From Schistosoma mansoni (taxonomy: Eukaryota; Platyhelminthes; Trematoda; Strigeidida; Schistosomatidae), in the NCBI RefSeq assembly GCF_000237925.1, contig NW_017386006.1:372001-436000 (forward strand): a stretch of DNA of 64,000 nt. The letters are read 5' to 3'. The notes below the pieces were generated by a model that searched no databases, was not told where the DNA came from, and saw only the letters and a list, made by a program, of their open reading frames with translations. Of this stretch, positions 34,410 through 46,424 are shown piece after piece (within the stretch, counting starts at the first letter, position 1; every line of letters starts with the position of its first letter). The translations under genes and the position numbers were made by a program.

Positions 34410-35755
34410 CAAAATATCGATTAACTAGAATGCACTGCTGACATTTCATCACATGTTCACTAAATACGAATTTAAAATCAGTTTTTACGAACAAGTGAAT
34501 TACAATAAATAACCAAATCAGTAAATATCAATATGCGACACATAGAAATAAAGGATAAATTTAACCACATAACTCAATGGTCTTCACTACTAACTAATTA
34601 AAATGAGAACAGATTTCATATATTTGTTATTCGCAATTACTCTATACTCACTTCTATGTCTAAACGTTAACAGTGCACAGATGCCAGAGACAACAGAAAC
34701 TAATATAACATGTGAAATGAGAGAATCAGACTCAAACTCACATAATACTCACATGAATACAAAGCAATCGAGACAAAAAGAAAATCGAAATTCTCATGGA
34801 AACAGAAGTGATGAACACTCAAATAGAAATGATGTAGTCGGATTCCACTCCTCAGATGAAGTATTCCGACTGAAATACTCAAATCAAAGAAGAAGTGATA
34901 TTTATACTAAAGGTTACCAAACATTCCTTGGAAAGCGTAGACGAGGCAGTAAATCACATGTGAGAACCACATTCAGAAGACGTTCTGGCTACGATTACAA
35001 TGGTCGAAAAGAACGAAGTTCCACATTCGAAAGTTATGGTGAGGCAGACAGTTTCGATAGAAAGAAGATACGTGATGTGTTTGATGTGAATGGATATATT
35101 TCGGAGGGTCGAAAGCGTAGTAAATTTGGTGGATACATCCAAGACGAACGACATGGAGTTATGTTAGGTGGACATAAGTCGAAAACATCGAGGGATGATA
35201 AGCAATCCTCTGAAAGCAGAAGACACTCTGAAAAAAGTACTCATCGTCAGCTGTCTGCTAATCACACTTCAGAAAACATTGCAAGGAGAGATTCAAGTCA
35301 CCGAAGTCGACCTGGAATGATAAGTAAATAATTATCTTAAATTTACACGTTTACACAGTAATGAAGATTCCTTGTTCGGAATTAATACTCAGTTTCCCAT
35401 TCCTGTTTCTTTACGAATTGCATCAAACTAAAATATATCAACCATGAATTAGTGATGGTAAATCGTCAATGTATTCCATCCATCATTTGTTCACATCAAT
35501 AATCAATATTATTTCATTCTTACCAATCCTTCATTCTTATCTTTCAAATCATTCTTACCAATGAATGTCTGTTAGATACATTAGGTTCCTTCTCGTCATC
35601 ATATCGACTTCTCATTTATAAAATTCCCCAGTTTGATCTTCCTGATCACTGGAAGATGATATCTGTTGAAACCGTTTTTGTATTCCTATAAATCACATTT
35701 GCAAACTGTAATAGGTCATTGTGACAGTTTGTGCATTGTAAGAACAGGTGGGTCA
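34410..35755 (+). repeat. segmental direct duplication, unit 2
   Basis: Partner of 23970-25310. The unit is slightly longer because of about 35 extra bases just after the stop codon (35350-35390). Confidence 0.9.
34603..35331 (+). CDS. secreted basic protein, TES-like, type A (copy 2)
   Basis: 242 aa. The first 207 or so residues equal those of the copy at 24163 except Val178 to Ile. The signal peptide (1-25), the single mature Cys and the YDYNGR...VFDVNGYI core are retained. The C-terminus differs: SEKSTHRQLS replaces SENINHHQLS, and the end is DSSHRSRPGMISK rather than the 24-residue tail of the other copy, through clustered base changes and a loss of 33 coding bases. The upstream 190 bp and downstream 350 bp are also near-identical, so both copies may share regulation. 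Function as for copy 1: a secreted, possibly eggshell-related protein by resemblance only. Confidence 0.65.
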   Translation: MRTDFIYLLFAITLYSLLCLNVNSAQMPETTETNITCEMRESDSNSHNTHMNTKQSRQKENRNSHGNRSDEHSNRNDVVGFHSSDEVFRLKYSNQRRSDIYTKGYQTFLGKRRRGSKSHVRTTFRRRSGYDYNGRKERSSTFESYGEADSFDRKKIRDVFDVNGYISEGRKRSKFGGYIQDERHGVMLGGHKSKTSRDDKQSSESRRHSEKSTHRQLSANHTSENIARRDSSHRSRPGMISK

Positions 35756-38424
35756 AGTCGCTTTACGTTCTCTTGCTTTTTTCTCTTTCCCTCAGTTCTT
35801 TTATGTATTGTTTTATACAACTTATTAATAATCAATAAATAATTGTAGGTAGTACTTTTATGACGTACATTGCAGCAATCCAATGCGTCAGCAGGAAACT
35901 TTTACGTTTTTCGTGAGTGGATAGCCTGATGATTTATGAACGGTGTTATTTAAGATTTTTTCTTGTGACAGAACGAATCAATGTTAATTATCTACAACTA
36001 GAGGAAGTAAAATGAAAGCAAAGAGCAAGGAACAACAAAACGCTGAATACCAAAATATGTTAGTCAGGTCTATCACTGTTCATGTTAGATATTATTCAAT
36101 TAAGTTAAGGCCTTTATGGACAGTGTTAATGTAAAGTGACAGCAGCCAAGTGGTTTCACATAGGGAATTCACCATTAAGAATGGCTAAACATTTAAAGTT
36201 CGTATAATCTCACTTGTGGAGTAAGATACACTTACAGGTTCTAGAAAATTTACAGTTAAAGTAATTCATATAGAGAGATGATCTAAATGTGTTTGTTTCG
36301 TTGTCTGTATCCTTTGATTCATTATGTGAAACTTGATTCTGATCTCAGTACAATGCAATCAAATGTCAATCATTTTAGTGAATCGCTTTGCAGTTTAATT
36401 ATTTCCCTATGGTTATAGTTTGTCCTCAAAAATATCAAGAAATTCATTCTGCTACACTTTAATGTTTTCTAACTTTCAATAGTTTCTCGGCTGTTATCTG
36501 TTTGTGATAAAAGCTGTCATCAAAAATGATAACCCTCTAACCAATTAAAAAAATACCAATTCTACTTTGATTGCATACTTTCCAGAAACGCCCCAAATAC
36601 CTATCTGGTTTACTTGACCAATCAACTCCAGCATGATTATATTTTATTTGTCAATACTACGTTAAGCTTATATACCTAATTCCATCACAGGATTCTAGTA
36701 ATTATATGATTATTTAATCGTGGTCTTGAGAAAGTTTCAACTTTTACACACCACAGTCTCTATTACCAAGATAAGAAACAGATTTATTTCTGGCATTTCA
36801 GCGTGTAACTGGCTCAAGTTACCCTAGATCTCAGGTAATTTTGTATATTTTTTAGACCGGTCCTGTCACGTTATTAAATTTAGTGGACAGAATTGTTTTA
36901 AAATTGTGACGTAAAATGCTTTAGTAATAGATGTATTTCAGATGCTAACTCATTAAACCAAACGTATAAAACACAGAGGTTATTGTGTAGTGGATGCTAC
37001 CTACAAGATCGTTTGTAAGTAGTCTGTAGCGGGATATGATGTCGAAGTTACGACAATTGTCAGATTCAGTGGGGGGTTTCGAAGCATAGAAAGTAGTACC
37101 TTGGCAGAGCACATAGAGGCTAGTTGAAAAGACAGTGCAGATTTCAGAACACACTGAAAGAGGCAAATAAAACAACTGCAGGCTAGGTATTATGTAAATA
37201 CTAGTAACCTCTCGCAACAAGCATACCACTTTCCTGTCTTTTGTCGTGTTTCACATCAGGAGGTGTGAATGAATTATGGTGTGTGGTGTGTGAATTACTT
37301 TATATTATGTGTAAATCGATGTGACCATCAATTGTTATCTGAATCGTTAAGTGAGTTTATGTAGTCAAAATAGTATTTGGGATAAGATAAACATACATAC
37401 GAACAGTCACACACATATGAAAAGTATGCATGGATAAAAATTTCTAATTAATCATGTAAATAAGTACAAATTAATTAAAAGGATTAAAATAACATATGAT
37501 TGTTTTGCGGTATACCCTTCCATCACAGTGTAGGACTTCTGTGTTACAAACAAATAATATTAAACTGCGTCAAATATTATACTAACTCCAAGAGATTTCC
37601 GAAATATTTTATTGTCGTTTGAATCTTATCTAGTTGCTTAACAGCTAATTTTAGACAATGTATGGATATTTGCATAAAACAAATACAGTCTTCATATAAT
37701 AATTTTTGTTATCTGGGTAGTTGAAAATCCTACAAATTTCCAACGGAATCCATCAACCCTATTAGGCTAATTGAAAACAGTGTCTGGATGGTGATATTTA
37801 GGGGTATCTTATTATCTATCACCACATACATTTCTCACACAGTAACCAAGAATAGAGAAAGATAGTTCTAGAGATGATGAGTTAAAGGATACACATTAAT
37901 TACTTAGCAGACATAAGTTTATTTCATTTGGTACCATCGACTTTTTTGGTATATTTATTTACCGGTTGTAGGATTCTATTTTCTTCAAAAGTACCCCACT
38001 TCACCATGTAGCTAAAGGAGAGTCAACTTAACTGTTGCTAAACAATTCATTTTCCTAACGAAATTACTTTGCATTTGTCACAGTCAATCTCTATCAAAAA
38101 ATGATTCACCGTGTTGAGAAAAGTAAATTTCTTTCAGAACCGAGTTCCCCCATGAAAATAAATGCTTGTTCATTATAGTAATTAGTTGATGTGTTCTATC
38201 AAATAATTTTTCTTATACTTCCGAGGAGTGCAAAGACTATAATTTCCACATTAATGAAAATATCTATAAAAATGTAGTTGTCAAGTAGATAAAACATTGA
38301 AATCCCTTCAAAACATATAATACATCATGTAAACCACTACTTCTTCAAGCAGGAGTAGTCAAAAATTCATTTTCACTCGTGAATCACTTAACTATGTTCG
38401 GTAAGCATGATTGTTTTCCGTTTC

Positions 38425-38427
<3 letters not shown>
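35756..38427. other. no gene seen
   Basis: 2.7 kb of AT-rich DNA. 35760-35850 resembles 26950-27045 (part of an LTR-like remnant). I see no supported gene. Confidence 0.5.

Positions 38428-38468
<41 letters not shown>
38428..38468. repeat. (AT)n microsatellite
   Basis: About 20 uninterrupted AT units. Confidence 0.95.
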
Positions 38469-38470
<2 letters not shown>

Positions 38471-38586
38471 TATTGGATTAATTGTTTGAGTTTAATAAAG
38501 ATACATCCACTTCATTTAAAGCATTCATTTATTATTTTCGTCTTACTTCCCTAACAAACATTTAAATAATATATTGTATTATCAGA

Positions 38587-38798
38587 AAGGGGTTCTGTGG
38601 AGGTTTTAGTAATTTTATATAGTTGAGATCACGGATCAATTGAAGCTAAACCACCATCGGAAAGCTGGAAGCACTGGACGGCCATTTCGTCCTATTATGG
38701 GACTTCTCGGCAGTGCGCATCCACAATCCCGCCTCGTGAAATTCGAACCCAGAACCTACCAGTCTCGCTCCAGAACACTTAACCGATAGACCCCTTCT
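38587..38798 (-). mobile_element. hammerhead SINE (Smalpha-like), near full length
   Basis: On minus it begins ggggtctatcggttaagtg (A-box region) and carries the B box gggttcgaatttc. gcgggattgtggatgcgcac comes next, then the hammerhead core gagaagtcccataataggac and gaaatgg. The usual tail follows, ending ctcaactatataaaattac. The core reads CCGAGAA where CTGATGA is expected, so catalysis is doubtful. The promoter boxes indicate RNA polymerase III transcription. Confidence 0.8.
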
Positions 38799-38989
38799 TA
38801 TAATGATCATATGCTAACTAGTGACTGGCTCCATGAAGTACTTACTAGAGTTCTAGTGAGAAGCAATGACTAGTGGAGTTCTAACCAGGTTTGTTGGGAG
38901 ACATCAACTCACTGAAGACAATGGTAGACGGTTTTTCAATCTCGTAGGTCGGTTGAAGTTAGACATTAACACCATTTGACGCCGTTTTA

Positions 38990-39168
38990 GTGGTTCTAGA
39001 GGTTAAGCGCTCGCGCGAGACTGATAGGTCCTGGGTTCGAATCTCACGAGGCGGGATTGTGGATGCACACTGCTGAGAAGCACCATAATAGGACGAAACG
39101 GCCGTCCAGTTCTTCTAGCTTTTCGATGGTGGTCTAGCTACAATTGACTCGTGATCTCAATTATATAA
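38990..39168 (+). mobile_element. hammerhead SINE (Smalpha-like), opposite orientation
   Basis: It has the same order as its neighbour: ggttaagcgctcgcgcgag, B box gggttcgaatctc, gcgggattgtggatgcac, ctgctgagaagcaccataatagg, acgaaacggccgtcc, and ctcgtgatctcaattatataat. The core is CTGAGAA, again with one region off the consensus. With 38587-38798 it forms an inverted pair separated by about 190 bp. Confidence 0.8.
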
Positions 39169-40021
39169 TATATTGTATTTTTTTCAACTGGGGTTCAAAT
39201 TTTAATTCACTTTGTAATGGTTTTCGGATTATCTCCTTGTTTATATTTCTGATAGAAATTCTAGTAGTCATATCTGACATATATTCATTTTGTGCAGATC
39301 TGCTCTATATCACAAGTTTTTATATAATAGACAGATTTATAACTACAGATGAAACGTGAGACGCCTTTTGTTGTCAGATGGATGTACTTCCATCCGAGTG
39401 CTGATATTTCATGATCATACTCAAACCCAGAACCTTTTGTTCAACTGTATTATCAATTTAGCTACTGATTTTTCATAGCCACTTGAATGTGAAACGGGTA
39501 TAAGTTTCAACTCAATGTTAAAAAAGTCTGACCAATATCTATTCAAAAATAATGACAACGGGACAATTCAAAAACCACTAAAAGTTGAATTGAAATGTAC
39601 ACCTGTTTCATGAATGATTTTGCTATTTGAAAACAATCACTAAGTGGATTAGAAGTTATGCGTTTAAAGCAAAATGTACTGTATTTCAATGACAGAGTAT
39701 ACATCAACTATAGGATATAAGTATAAATGTAAAGAAGAAACATCCTGGAATTTATTGTTAGTCACATTCTATCTATTCTATTAAAAAATTGAAAATATTT
39801 AATAGTGGCTTTAGTTTATAAATATCAAATAATATTATTATTAATAATAATAATAATAATAATGATAAGATGTATATCTCTATGATTAGTAAAAACTTAT
39901 ATGTGCACTATTTAGTGAACTTTAATTCAATTAGAAAATGTATTCGAACAATATTATTGATTAAAGGAACATTAAATTAATCATTTAGTTGAATATATAT
40001 ATAAAATAGAGCATTAAAAGG
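39169..40021. other. no gene seen; AAT microsatellite
   Basis: AT-rich, with a (TAA/AAT)n run at about 39838-39862. It may hold the outer promoter region of the 40119 gene: TATA-like atatatatataaaat lies at about 39995-40010, just outside the palindrome. Confidence 0.5.
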
Positions 40022-40118
40022 CATAATATCTATGTATCAAATATTAATATTAAAGCACATTGAATTTTAGTTAAAATTATTTATGATTAATTTAAAATTA
40101 TCTACTTAGAATTAAATT

Positions 40119-40835
40119 ATGAAATACATACATATACTACTTGTATTCATTATATTATCACTATTTATAACAGTTATCAAATCTAATTATTATGATAATA
40201 ATAATCAAAATCAGAATCAATATTCATATCATCATACTTACAATAATAATAATCAAGGGAACTATCAATCTAAGAATGTCCATAGTGAATCAGAACAAAA
40301 TTCATATAACAAAGAAACAAGGAATAATAATGATGATGATGATGATGATGAAAATTTTGAAAGAAATAAAAAATCTATTCGATCTAGATATCATGGTTAT
40401 ACATATAGGAATGATCAAATTCAATCTCGTGGAAATAGTGCAAAAGGTGGCAGTTATTCAGAAAGTACATATTTCACATTACATTCTGGAACAGATAGAT
40501 ATGGTCGACGAAATGATTATTCACGATTTCAAACACGTGGACGATCCAATGGTTATCGTGAAAATATGTTTCTTAACGTTTTTGATGTAGTTGGAAATAT
40601 TAAAACAACACGAAATAAAAGAAAGATAACAAAATCTGAGAAAAATGGTCGTTACATAAAAAAGGATCATATGAATAATAGAGATTCTAATACTAACATC
40701 AATGAAAAGCCGGAATATTCTAAATCACCAGTTTTTCAAGGTGGATACAGGTCATTAGAGAAAAACTTTACTACGAATTATGGAAACTCAAGTAATGCAT
40801 CAATTCCATTATCCGGTAAACAATCCCAACTATAG
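40119..40835 (+). CDS. secreted Asn-rich protein, TES-like, type C (left arm)
   Basis: 238 aa, single exon. The signal peptide is residues 1-22 (MKYIHILLVFIILSLFITVI, likely cut after KS). An Asn/Gln/Tyr-rich low-complexity stretch (23-72) and a six-Asp run (72-77, coded by GAT repeats) follow. The core at about 105-165 has DRYGRR (126-131) and, 27 residues after its Tyr, FDVVGNI (155-161), then a basic tail. The mature protein has no Cys. Resemblance to the TES domain suggests a secreted eggshell or vitelline protein; this is inference. AT-rich start context, TATA-like sequence about 110 bp upstream. Its mirror copy is at 55181-55897. Confidence 0.65.
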   Translation: MKYIHILLVFIILSLFITVIKSNYYDNNNQNQNQYSYHHTYNNNNQGNYQSKNVHSESEQNSYNKETRNNNDDDDDDENFERNKKSIRSRYHGYTYRNDQIQSRGNSAKGGSYSESTYFTLHSGTDRYGRRNDYSRFQTRGRSNGYRENMFLNVFDVVGNIKTTRNKRKITKSEKNGRYIKKDHMNNRDSNTNINEKPEYSKSPVFQGGYRSLEKNFTTNYGNSSNASIPLSGKQSQL

Positions 40836-41184
40836 TCAAAACATTATGTAATTAATAATAAATGATATTCGTGTTATTCATAAAATGAGTATATTTCTTG
40901 ATAGGTAAAGGAGACTATTGTGTTTCTTGCTATTTAAGTGCAAACCTTGCAAAATCATTAGTATAGGGTTACAATTCCCCGTCTCTAACACTCAGAACTG
41001 CAAAACATTAGATGTTGTTTTTCCTATAAATGCATTCCGAGAATGTTACGGCCATAAAGCTTTATTTAGTATAATCGGCAAGTTCCGATCCTCTCAGGAT
41101 GCATACAAACTGACGAGTTCCAGTTTAGGATAACAAAAACAGATAATTGCAAACCCATTCCGTATTAACACCTTAATACATCTT
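40836..41184. other. no gene seen
   Basis: 3' flank of the type C gene with taataataaatg (possible polyadenylation signal) at about 40852. The short frame at 40918-41133 is unsupported. Confidence 0.5.
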
Positions 41185-41345
41185 CTAACAACCTAGGGGC
41201 TATCTGTATTCAGTAGCTCTGTAAATAACGAGTTGAGCGTTCGAATCGATAAGTACTGAGTTCAAGTCCATTATGAACATTCATCCAAAGAGTCTGTAAT
41301 TAAACAGAACGAGCAGCCTAGGTTCCACTACTAGACATATGCCAG
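41185..41345 (+). mobile_element. tRNA-headed SINE-like remnant
   Basis: tagctctgtaaataacgag and, 30 bp on, gagttcaagtcca resemble pol III A and B boxes. No hammerhead core follows. The mirror copy is at about 54671-54831. Confidence 0.35.
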
Positions 41346-41435
41346 ATATACTAAAACGTTGGATAAAAAATCTTTGAAGGGTAGATCAATAAATAGCCAT
41401 GCAAAAATTTCATGCAGTTAGTTCTCTTTATGAAT

Positions 41436-41697
41436 TTAAATAAAGACAGAACAAATATTTATGCAGAATAGTATGAATTCATTATATTTCGTGGTTTCTC
41501 ATCAGCTGCTTACCTTATCACTGATGACCTGTTATTCCAATCCCTTACATTCAATTATGCCTATTGTTCCATACTATTTGTTACCCCAATGCTAAAACTC
41601 TAATGCATATTTGGTTGTAAGCAGCTGATGAGAAATCACGAAATATAATGAATTCATACTATTCTGCATCAATATTTGTTCTGTCTTTATTTAAATA
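41436..41697. repeat. foldback element with ~78-bp inverted ends
   Basis: atttaaataaagacagaaca at the left is the reverse complement of the right end. The arms (41436-41514 and 41618-41697) are near-perfect, with a loop of about 103 bp and no coding. It is MITE-like. In the right palindrome arm the same place is a 200-N gap. Confidence 0.8.
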
Positions 41698-43002
41698 TCT
41701 ATGCCTCTTATCTGCATGATTGCCATATCTCTTCTCCATATTTTACCATAAACAACCGACTACTAGATAATCCCATGCACAATAACATCCAAAATCTATC
41801 ATACATAAACATTAGCTTATTCAATAAAAAAATGACATACAAGACAAAACAATTACACACCAAGAATCTGAAAAGAGAAAAAACAAACCTAGACTACTAA
41901 CTAAATCACACAAGGTAGAAAAAGAAGTAATAAATTACGAAACATCACTGGCAAAATTAAATGAAACAGTGAAGTAAACAAGTCTGTTCAAAAATTCAAA
42001 GCAAACTTTCTCATAGTATTAGAAAAATAGACAATCCAGATTATCAACAGAATAAAAACCAAACATTACACATTTAATAAAAGTACAGACATTTTGACCG
42101 GATGACAAAAAACACTTATATAAGCAAGGTTAGCTTTAGAACCGTAGCAAATTTATACAGAACACTTAATTTGTTTTATCGAAACAAATTCGAAATATTT
42201 CTATGCTGATCTACACGGAGACTGTGAATTTGATAAAAAGGAACGGTGATACACATGCTGTTCCTTCAGCAAACATTTCCATGTACGAAACTATTGTTAA
42301 TCAACTAACATAAAACACAAAATCAGAAGAATGTGCAAAACAAAAAATACTTTATGTTCAGCATAAATAGTAAATTGTGTGCGACGATAAAACAAAATGA
42401 AAATTTACAATACAAATATATTAAAAAACAGATAATCCTGGTAAAACAGAACACAAAAGAACAACACATACGTCGACAACTACAACATTTCATGTGTGAA
42501 AAACATAAATGTGAATACACAGATGGAAATTCTCAAAAGGAAAATGAATTTCTTTATTCTAACATTTAAAGAAGAATGAAAATCTTTAACCGAAAATACA
42601 GTTATTCAACACTTGCTATGAACATGCTTATCAATCATTAGCGTAAATGAAAACTGGTTTCATCAGTAAGTAGGTCTGTGTACTTACTAAAATTTCAAAG
42701 AATGCATCCGTCGAAAAGTATTTAGGGAGTGGCAAATAGTATGCATTTTCTCAATCTCATTTCTAGTCTCTATTTAAGGAGAGATTTATCACAAAGCATT
42801 GCGTCGTTTATCTAACATCAATTCACCCTTACCATTAAGTTGAAACATAACAAACAATTGATCAATCGAGTGCAATTTCATGAAAGTGAATTGCGAACAT
42901 TACATAAAATTGCAATTCCAGTTAACAAGTATATAATTGGAAGGAATTAAAATTTAATGACCGAATTGTTGTAACGAGATAATTATATGAGAAAATACAA
43001 GA
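41698..43002. other. no gene seen upstream of the type D gene
   Basis: AT-rich sequence. A TATA-like gtatataatt at about 42929 lies 74 bp before the type D start codon. Confidence 0.5.
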
Positions 43003-43650
43003 ATGAAGATAATCACATTGTTATCCTTCATATTCCTACCTACCATACTAAGCAACCACATAGATGAGAGTTCAGATATTAGCAATCGTCGTGACTCCTT
43101 TGCTACAACAATGAACTCTAATAGATCAGCACACAAGAATGAAAAGAATGATGAAAAACATAGGAGCACATTTGGTGGTGAATTCGACTTATCATGGTTA
43201 TCAGGAGGATCGAACCGAAGATATGCATTTAAAGAAGAGGGAGAAGCAAATGCCAAAGGTAATTTTAATAGACATGGACGAGGGGAATATGACAGTTTAT
43301 CAACTCGTTCATCCAGATTCAAGGTGAAGGGTTCATATGACAAGTATGGAAGACGCACATTCCAATATTCCAAATTGAAGAGAGGTGGAAAACGAAAGAG
43401 TTACTCGAAAAGATTTTCCTTTGACAATTTCAATATCAATGGTAATGTATCTTATAAACGTAAAAGTATGGGATTAGGATCAAACAGAGAAAATGCTAAA
43501 CATGTCAAAATAAAATTCAGTTTTGATAGTGATTCTGATGGTAAATCTTCAAAAGGAATTACGAATAGTAGATCTAGAAGTAGACGTGATGCTGGAGAAG
43601 AGGAAAATAATTCTCGTAGGAATAGCTCTCTTTCCTTCTCTGAATTCTAA
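43003..43650 (+). CDS. secreted basic protein, TES-like, type D (left arm)
   Basis: 215 aa, single exon. The signal peptide is residues 1-17 (MKIITLLSFIFLPTILS). The mature part is rich in Ser, Arg, Lys, Asn and Gly and has no Cys. The core at about 72-150 has YDKYGR (112-117), then 28 residues from its Tyr to FNINGNV (143-149). YDKYG echoes the repeats described in schistosome p48 eggshell protein, which strengthens the TES link for this gene. A basic run SRSRSRR (190-196) could be a processing site. An Asp/Ser-rich patch lies at about 164-169. Its mirror copy at 52320-52967 encodes the identical protein. A secreted structural role is inferred. Confidence 0.7.
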   Translation: MKIITLLSFIFLPTILSNHIDESSDISNRRDSFATTMNSNRSAHKNEKNDEKHRSTFGGEFDLSWLSGGSNRRYAFKEEGEANAKGNFNRHGRGEYDSLSTRSSRFKVKGSYDKYGRRTFQYSKLKRGGKRKSYSKRFSFDNFNINGNVSYKRKSMGLGSNRENAKHVKIKFSFDSDSDGKSSKGITNSRSRSRRDAGEEENNSRRNSSLSFSEF

Positions 43651-44290
43651 TAATCGAAAATGAAAGATATATATATATATATCCTTTATTTATCTACTAA
43701 ACTGTAGACTACTGTGAGATAATATGTTTAAACCAACACTTTACATTCCATCATGTACAACACTTATTTTAAGGATCATAGATGAAGGATTTGTTTATTT
43801 ATTTTTAATGAAACTAATCCTACTAATATATCTGATCCATCTAACAACAATTTTATAAATCCTAATCAAAATAAATATTATTTCACATTTAAATTACACT
43901 GAACATCATCTGTTTGTGGTGCCACAATAACAAGTATGCAGAAATAAACACTATTAATAATATTATTATTGCTATTATTATTCATTAAAGTGTAAATATG
44001 TTCACTAATTTAAGTGTTCATTGTCAACTCAATCGGTTTAACTATAAAACACAAAAATTCATGTGAATTGAAACCAAACGTTAATTATCATTAATATTAT
44101 TCTATTTGTTATTACAAAACAATCTACTCAATGCTCAATTTATTCGAAATGATCAAGTGTTACGCAATTGTTATGTAGTAATTTACATCACTAACTGAAT
44201 TAGTTAGACAAAAAGTGAGAATTAGGACTCAGTGAAAAATTGTTTCATCATTGTATAGTACTATTCAACATTGTGCATCCTCAAAACCAC
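43651..44290. other. 3' flank of type D gene, no further gene
   Basis: A (TA)n run directly after the stop (43667-43681), AATAAA at about 43870, and an ATT-rich patch near 43950-43985. No gene. Confidence 0.55.
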
Positions 44291-44415
44291 TACAGCACAA
44301 ACACGAAGAGTCCATGCATCTTAACCGTCAACCTACTTTCATACTAATCAATCAACATTCTACAGTGTTTTGCTGATGAGTCCCACAATTGGACAAATGA
44401 GTTGTCCACTTTTTC
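44291..44415 (+). mobile_element. SINE remnant with hammerhead-like core
   Basis: gctgatgagtcccacaattggac matches the Smalpha core and stem II (44372-44394), but the following GAAA has become aaat. The head is not recognisable. The mirror copy is at 51555-51679. Confidence 0.5.
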
Positions 44416-45500
44416 ACGAATCGATAACAGTTTCCTAACTAAATTCAGTCATTGTGTAAATGTGAAGGATAAAATCTATGCAAAACTCAGAATTAGAAGT
44501 GATATTATTTTAAAGAAAAGCATCGTAGATTATGTACACACCATAATGATCACAAATATTGAATTCATATAGCTATCGTTATTAAGAAACTTGGTAGCAC
44601 ACGATAGACATAGTAAAATTCAAAGATGATCATATAGCTGTAAAATTATGAGGATTCTGAAATGTCACTCATTAATGCTGTGTCGGAAAAGCTAAATGAA
44701 AGAATACAGTCACTAAATTGTTCAGTTTAGCTTTCCACAACACTTTTGTGCTGAATATTAAGTGACAGTTATTGATAATGTGTTTAGTTGTATTGTCTTC
44801 AGAGATTCTACAGTACGTTTAGTCTTTGCGAAGAACAACGTTTAGTGAAATAGCGCCAATATTTAGATGTTGTGTTATCAGGTTTTTGCATCATTTAATG
44901 TAATGTAATTGATCATTCAACTGGCTGTTCATACTTAAGATGTGATGTTTTCAAATCCAGTAAATTGATGGTAATAAAATCGAAATACCATGTTTGGAAC
45001 GGATAAAATAAGTACTGTAATCTTATGCTTTTACAGTCACATTGGAACGTTCACATTAATATCTATAACAAAACAAAGAAAATTAAAGCAAAGACCCATA
45101 AGTTAAAAGATTACCGTTCTGGATAGTCCTCTTCATATTTAGTTCCTACTTCTTGCTCAACTGACTGACCTATGGTAGGAATTCTTCATATAGGCTATAG
45201 ATTTTTGTACGTGGATACAATGAAGAAGTGAGAAATATAACTGAAGTGAGGTTTGTAATTACTAGATATAAGGTAACTGATCCGTAATGTTTACTTCTAG
45301 TAAGGAATTAGTCTAGAAACAGCTTCATGAAAGTCTTATTAATATGGTTTAATCATAACAATATTTACACATTTATTCTCCTTATGATTTTACCATGAAG
45401 ATTGAAATATAATTGCTATTCTGAGTATTTTTATGATGGTATCAGAAGACAAATTTCCAATGTGTCATACACACATTGGTAATAAATTGATTTTTGTTAA
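44416..45500. other. no gene seen
   Basis: AT-rich sequence up to the LINE insertion. Mirrored at 50470-51554. Confidence 0.55.
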
Positions 45501-45513
45501 TAACAAATTCTCT

Positions 45514-46424
45514 CCTGCAAAGATACTCCACATCCTCTTCAGTAAGATTTGGGACGAAGAACAAGTACCAATAGATTGGAAAAAAGGACTTCTGATCAAG
45601 ATACCAAACAAAGGCGATCTCAGCAAGTGCGACAACTACAGGGGCATCACTCTTCTCTCAATACCAGGAAAAGTCTTCAACAGAGTATTGTTAAACAGGA
45701 TGAAGGATTCCGTGGACGCCCAACTTCGAGGTCAACAAGCTGGATTTCGTAAGGATAGATCGTGCACAGATCAAATCGCAACTCTACGTATCATTATGGA
45801 ACAATCAATCGAATGGAATTCATCACTGTACATCAACTTCATTGACTGCGAGAAGGCATTTGATAGCGTGGACAGGACGACACTATGGAGGCTTCTTCGA
45901 CACTACGGCGTGCCTAAAAAGATAATCAATATCATACGGAACTCCTATGATGGACTAGACTGCCAAATCGTCCGCGGAGGACAACTCACCGACTCGTTTG
46001 AAGTAAAGACCGGTGTTAGACAAGGTTGCATACTCTCACCCTTTCTCTTTCTCCTGGTGATCGACTGGATCATGAAGACGTCAACATCTGGAGGAAATCA
46101 CGGGATACAGTGGACAGGCAGGATGCAGCTGGACGATTTAGACTTCGCAGATAATCTGGCTCTTCTATCACAAACTCAACAGCAAATGCAGGAGAAAACG
46201 ACCAGTGTAGCAGCAGCCTCAGCAGCAGTAGGTCTCAATATAAACAAACGGAAAAGCAAGATTCTCCGATACAATACAACATGCACCAATCAAATTACAC
46301 TTCACAGAGAAGCTTTGGAAGATGTGGAGACTTTTACATATCTGGACAGCATCATTGATGAACACGGTGGATCAGATGCAGATGTGAGGGCGAGGATCGG
46401 CAAAGCAAGAGCAGCATATTTACA
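45514..46424 (+). mobile_element. RTE LINE piece: reverse transcriptase (left arm)
   Basis: A plus-strand piece of the SR2-like family. It starts inside the RT ([16 protein letters not shown]) and runs through [24 protein letters not shown] and [10 protein letters not shown] to [10 protein letters not shown], then stops being LINE in this orientation. The 13-bp target repeat of the mirror copy appears at 45501-45513. The RT is open across about 300 codons. It is the inverted duplicate of 49546-50456. Confidence 0.8.

Noticed and set aside
38428-38468. (AT)n as an origin or regulatory site
   Set aside because: A simple microsatellite with no supporting context.
40192-40590. 132-aa Ile/Met-rich frame over the type C gene
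   Set aside because: Frame-shifted shadow of the Asn-rich gene; the residue pattern follows from AAT/GAT repeats.
41618-41660. Hammerhead in the foldback arm (ctgatgagaaatcacgaaat)
   Set aside because: CTGATGAG and GAAA are present but stem II would be a single base pair, so it is not supported as a ribozyme.
42954-43373. 139-aa antisense frame over the type D gene (and its mirror at 52597-53016)
   Set aside because: Its codons mirror the Ser/Arg-rich gene on the other strand. The sense frame has a signal peptide and the shared core, so it is preferred.
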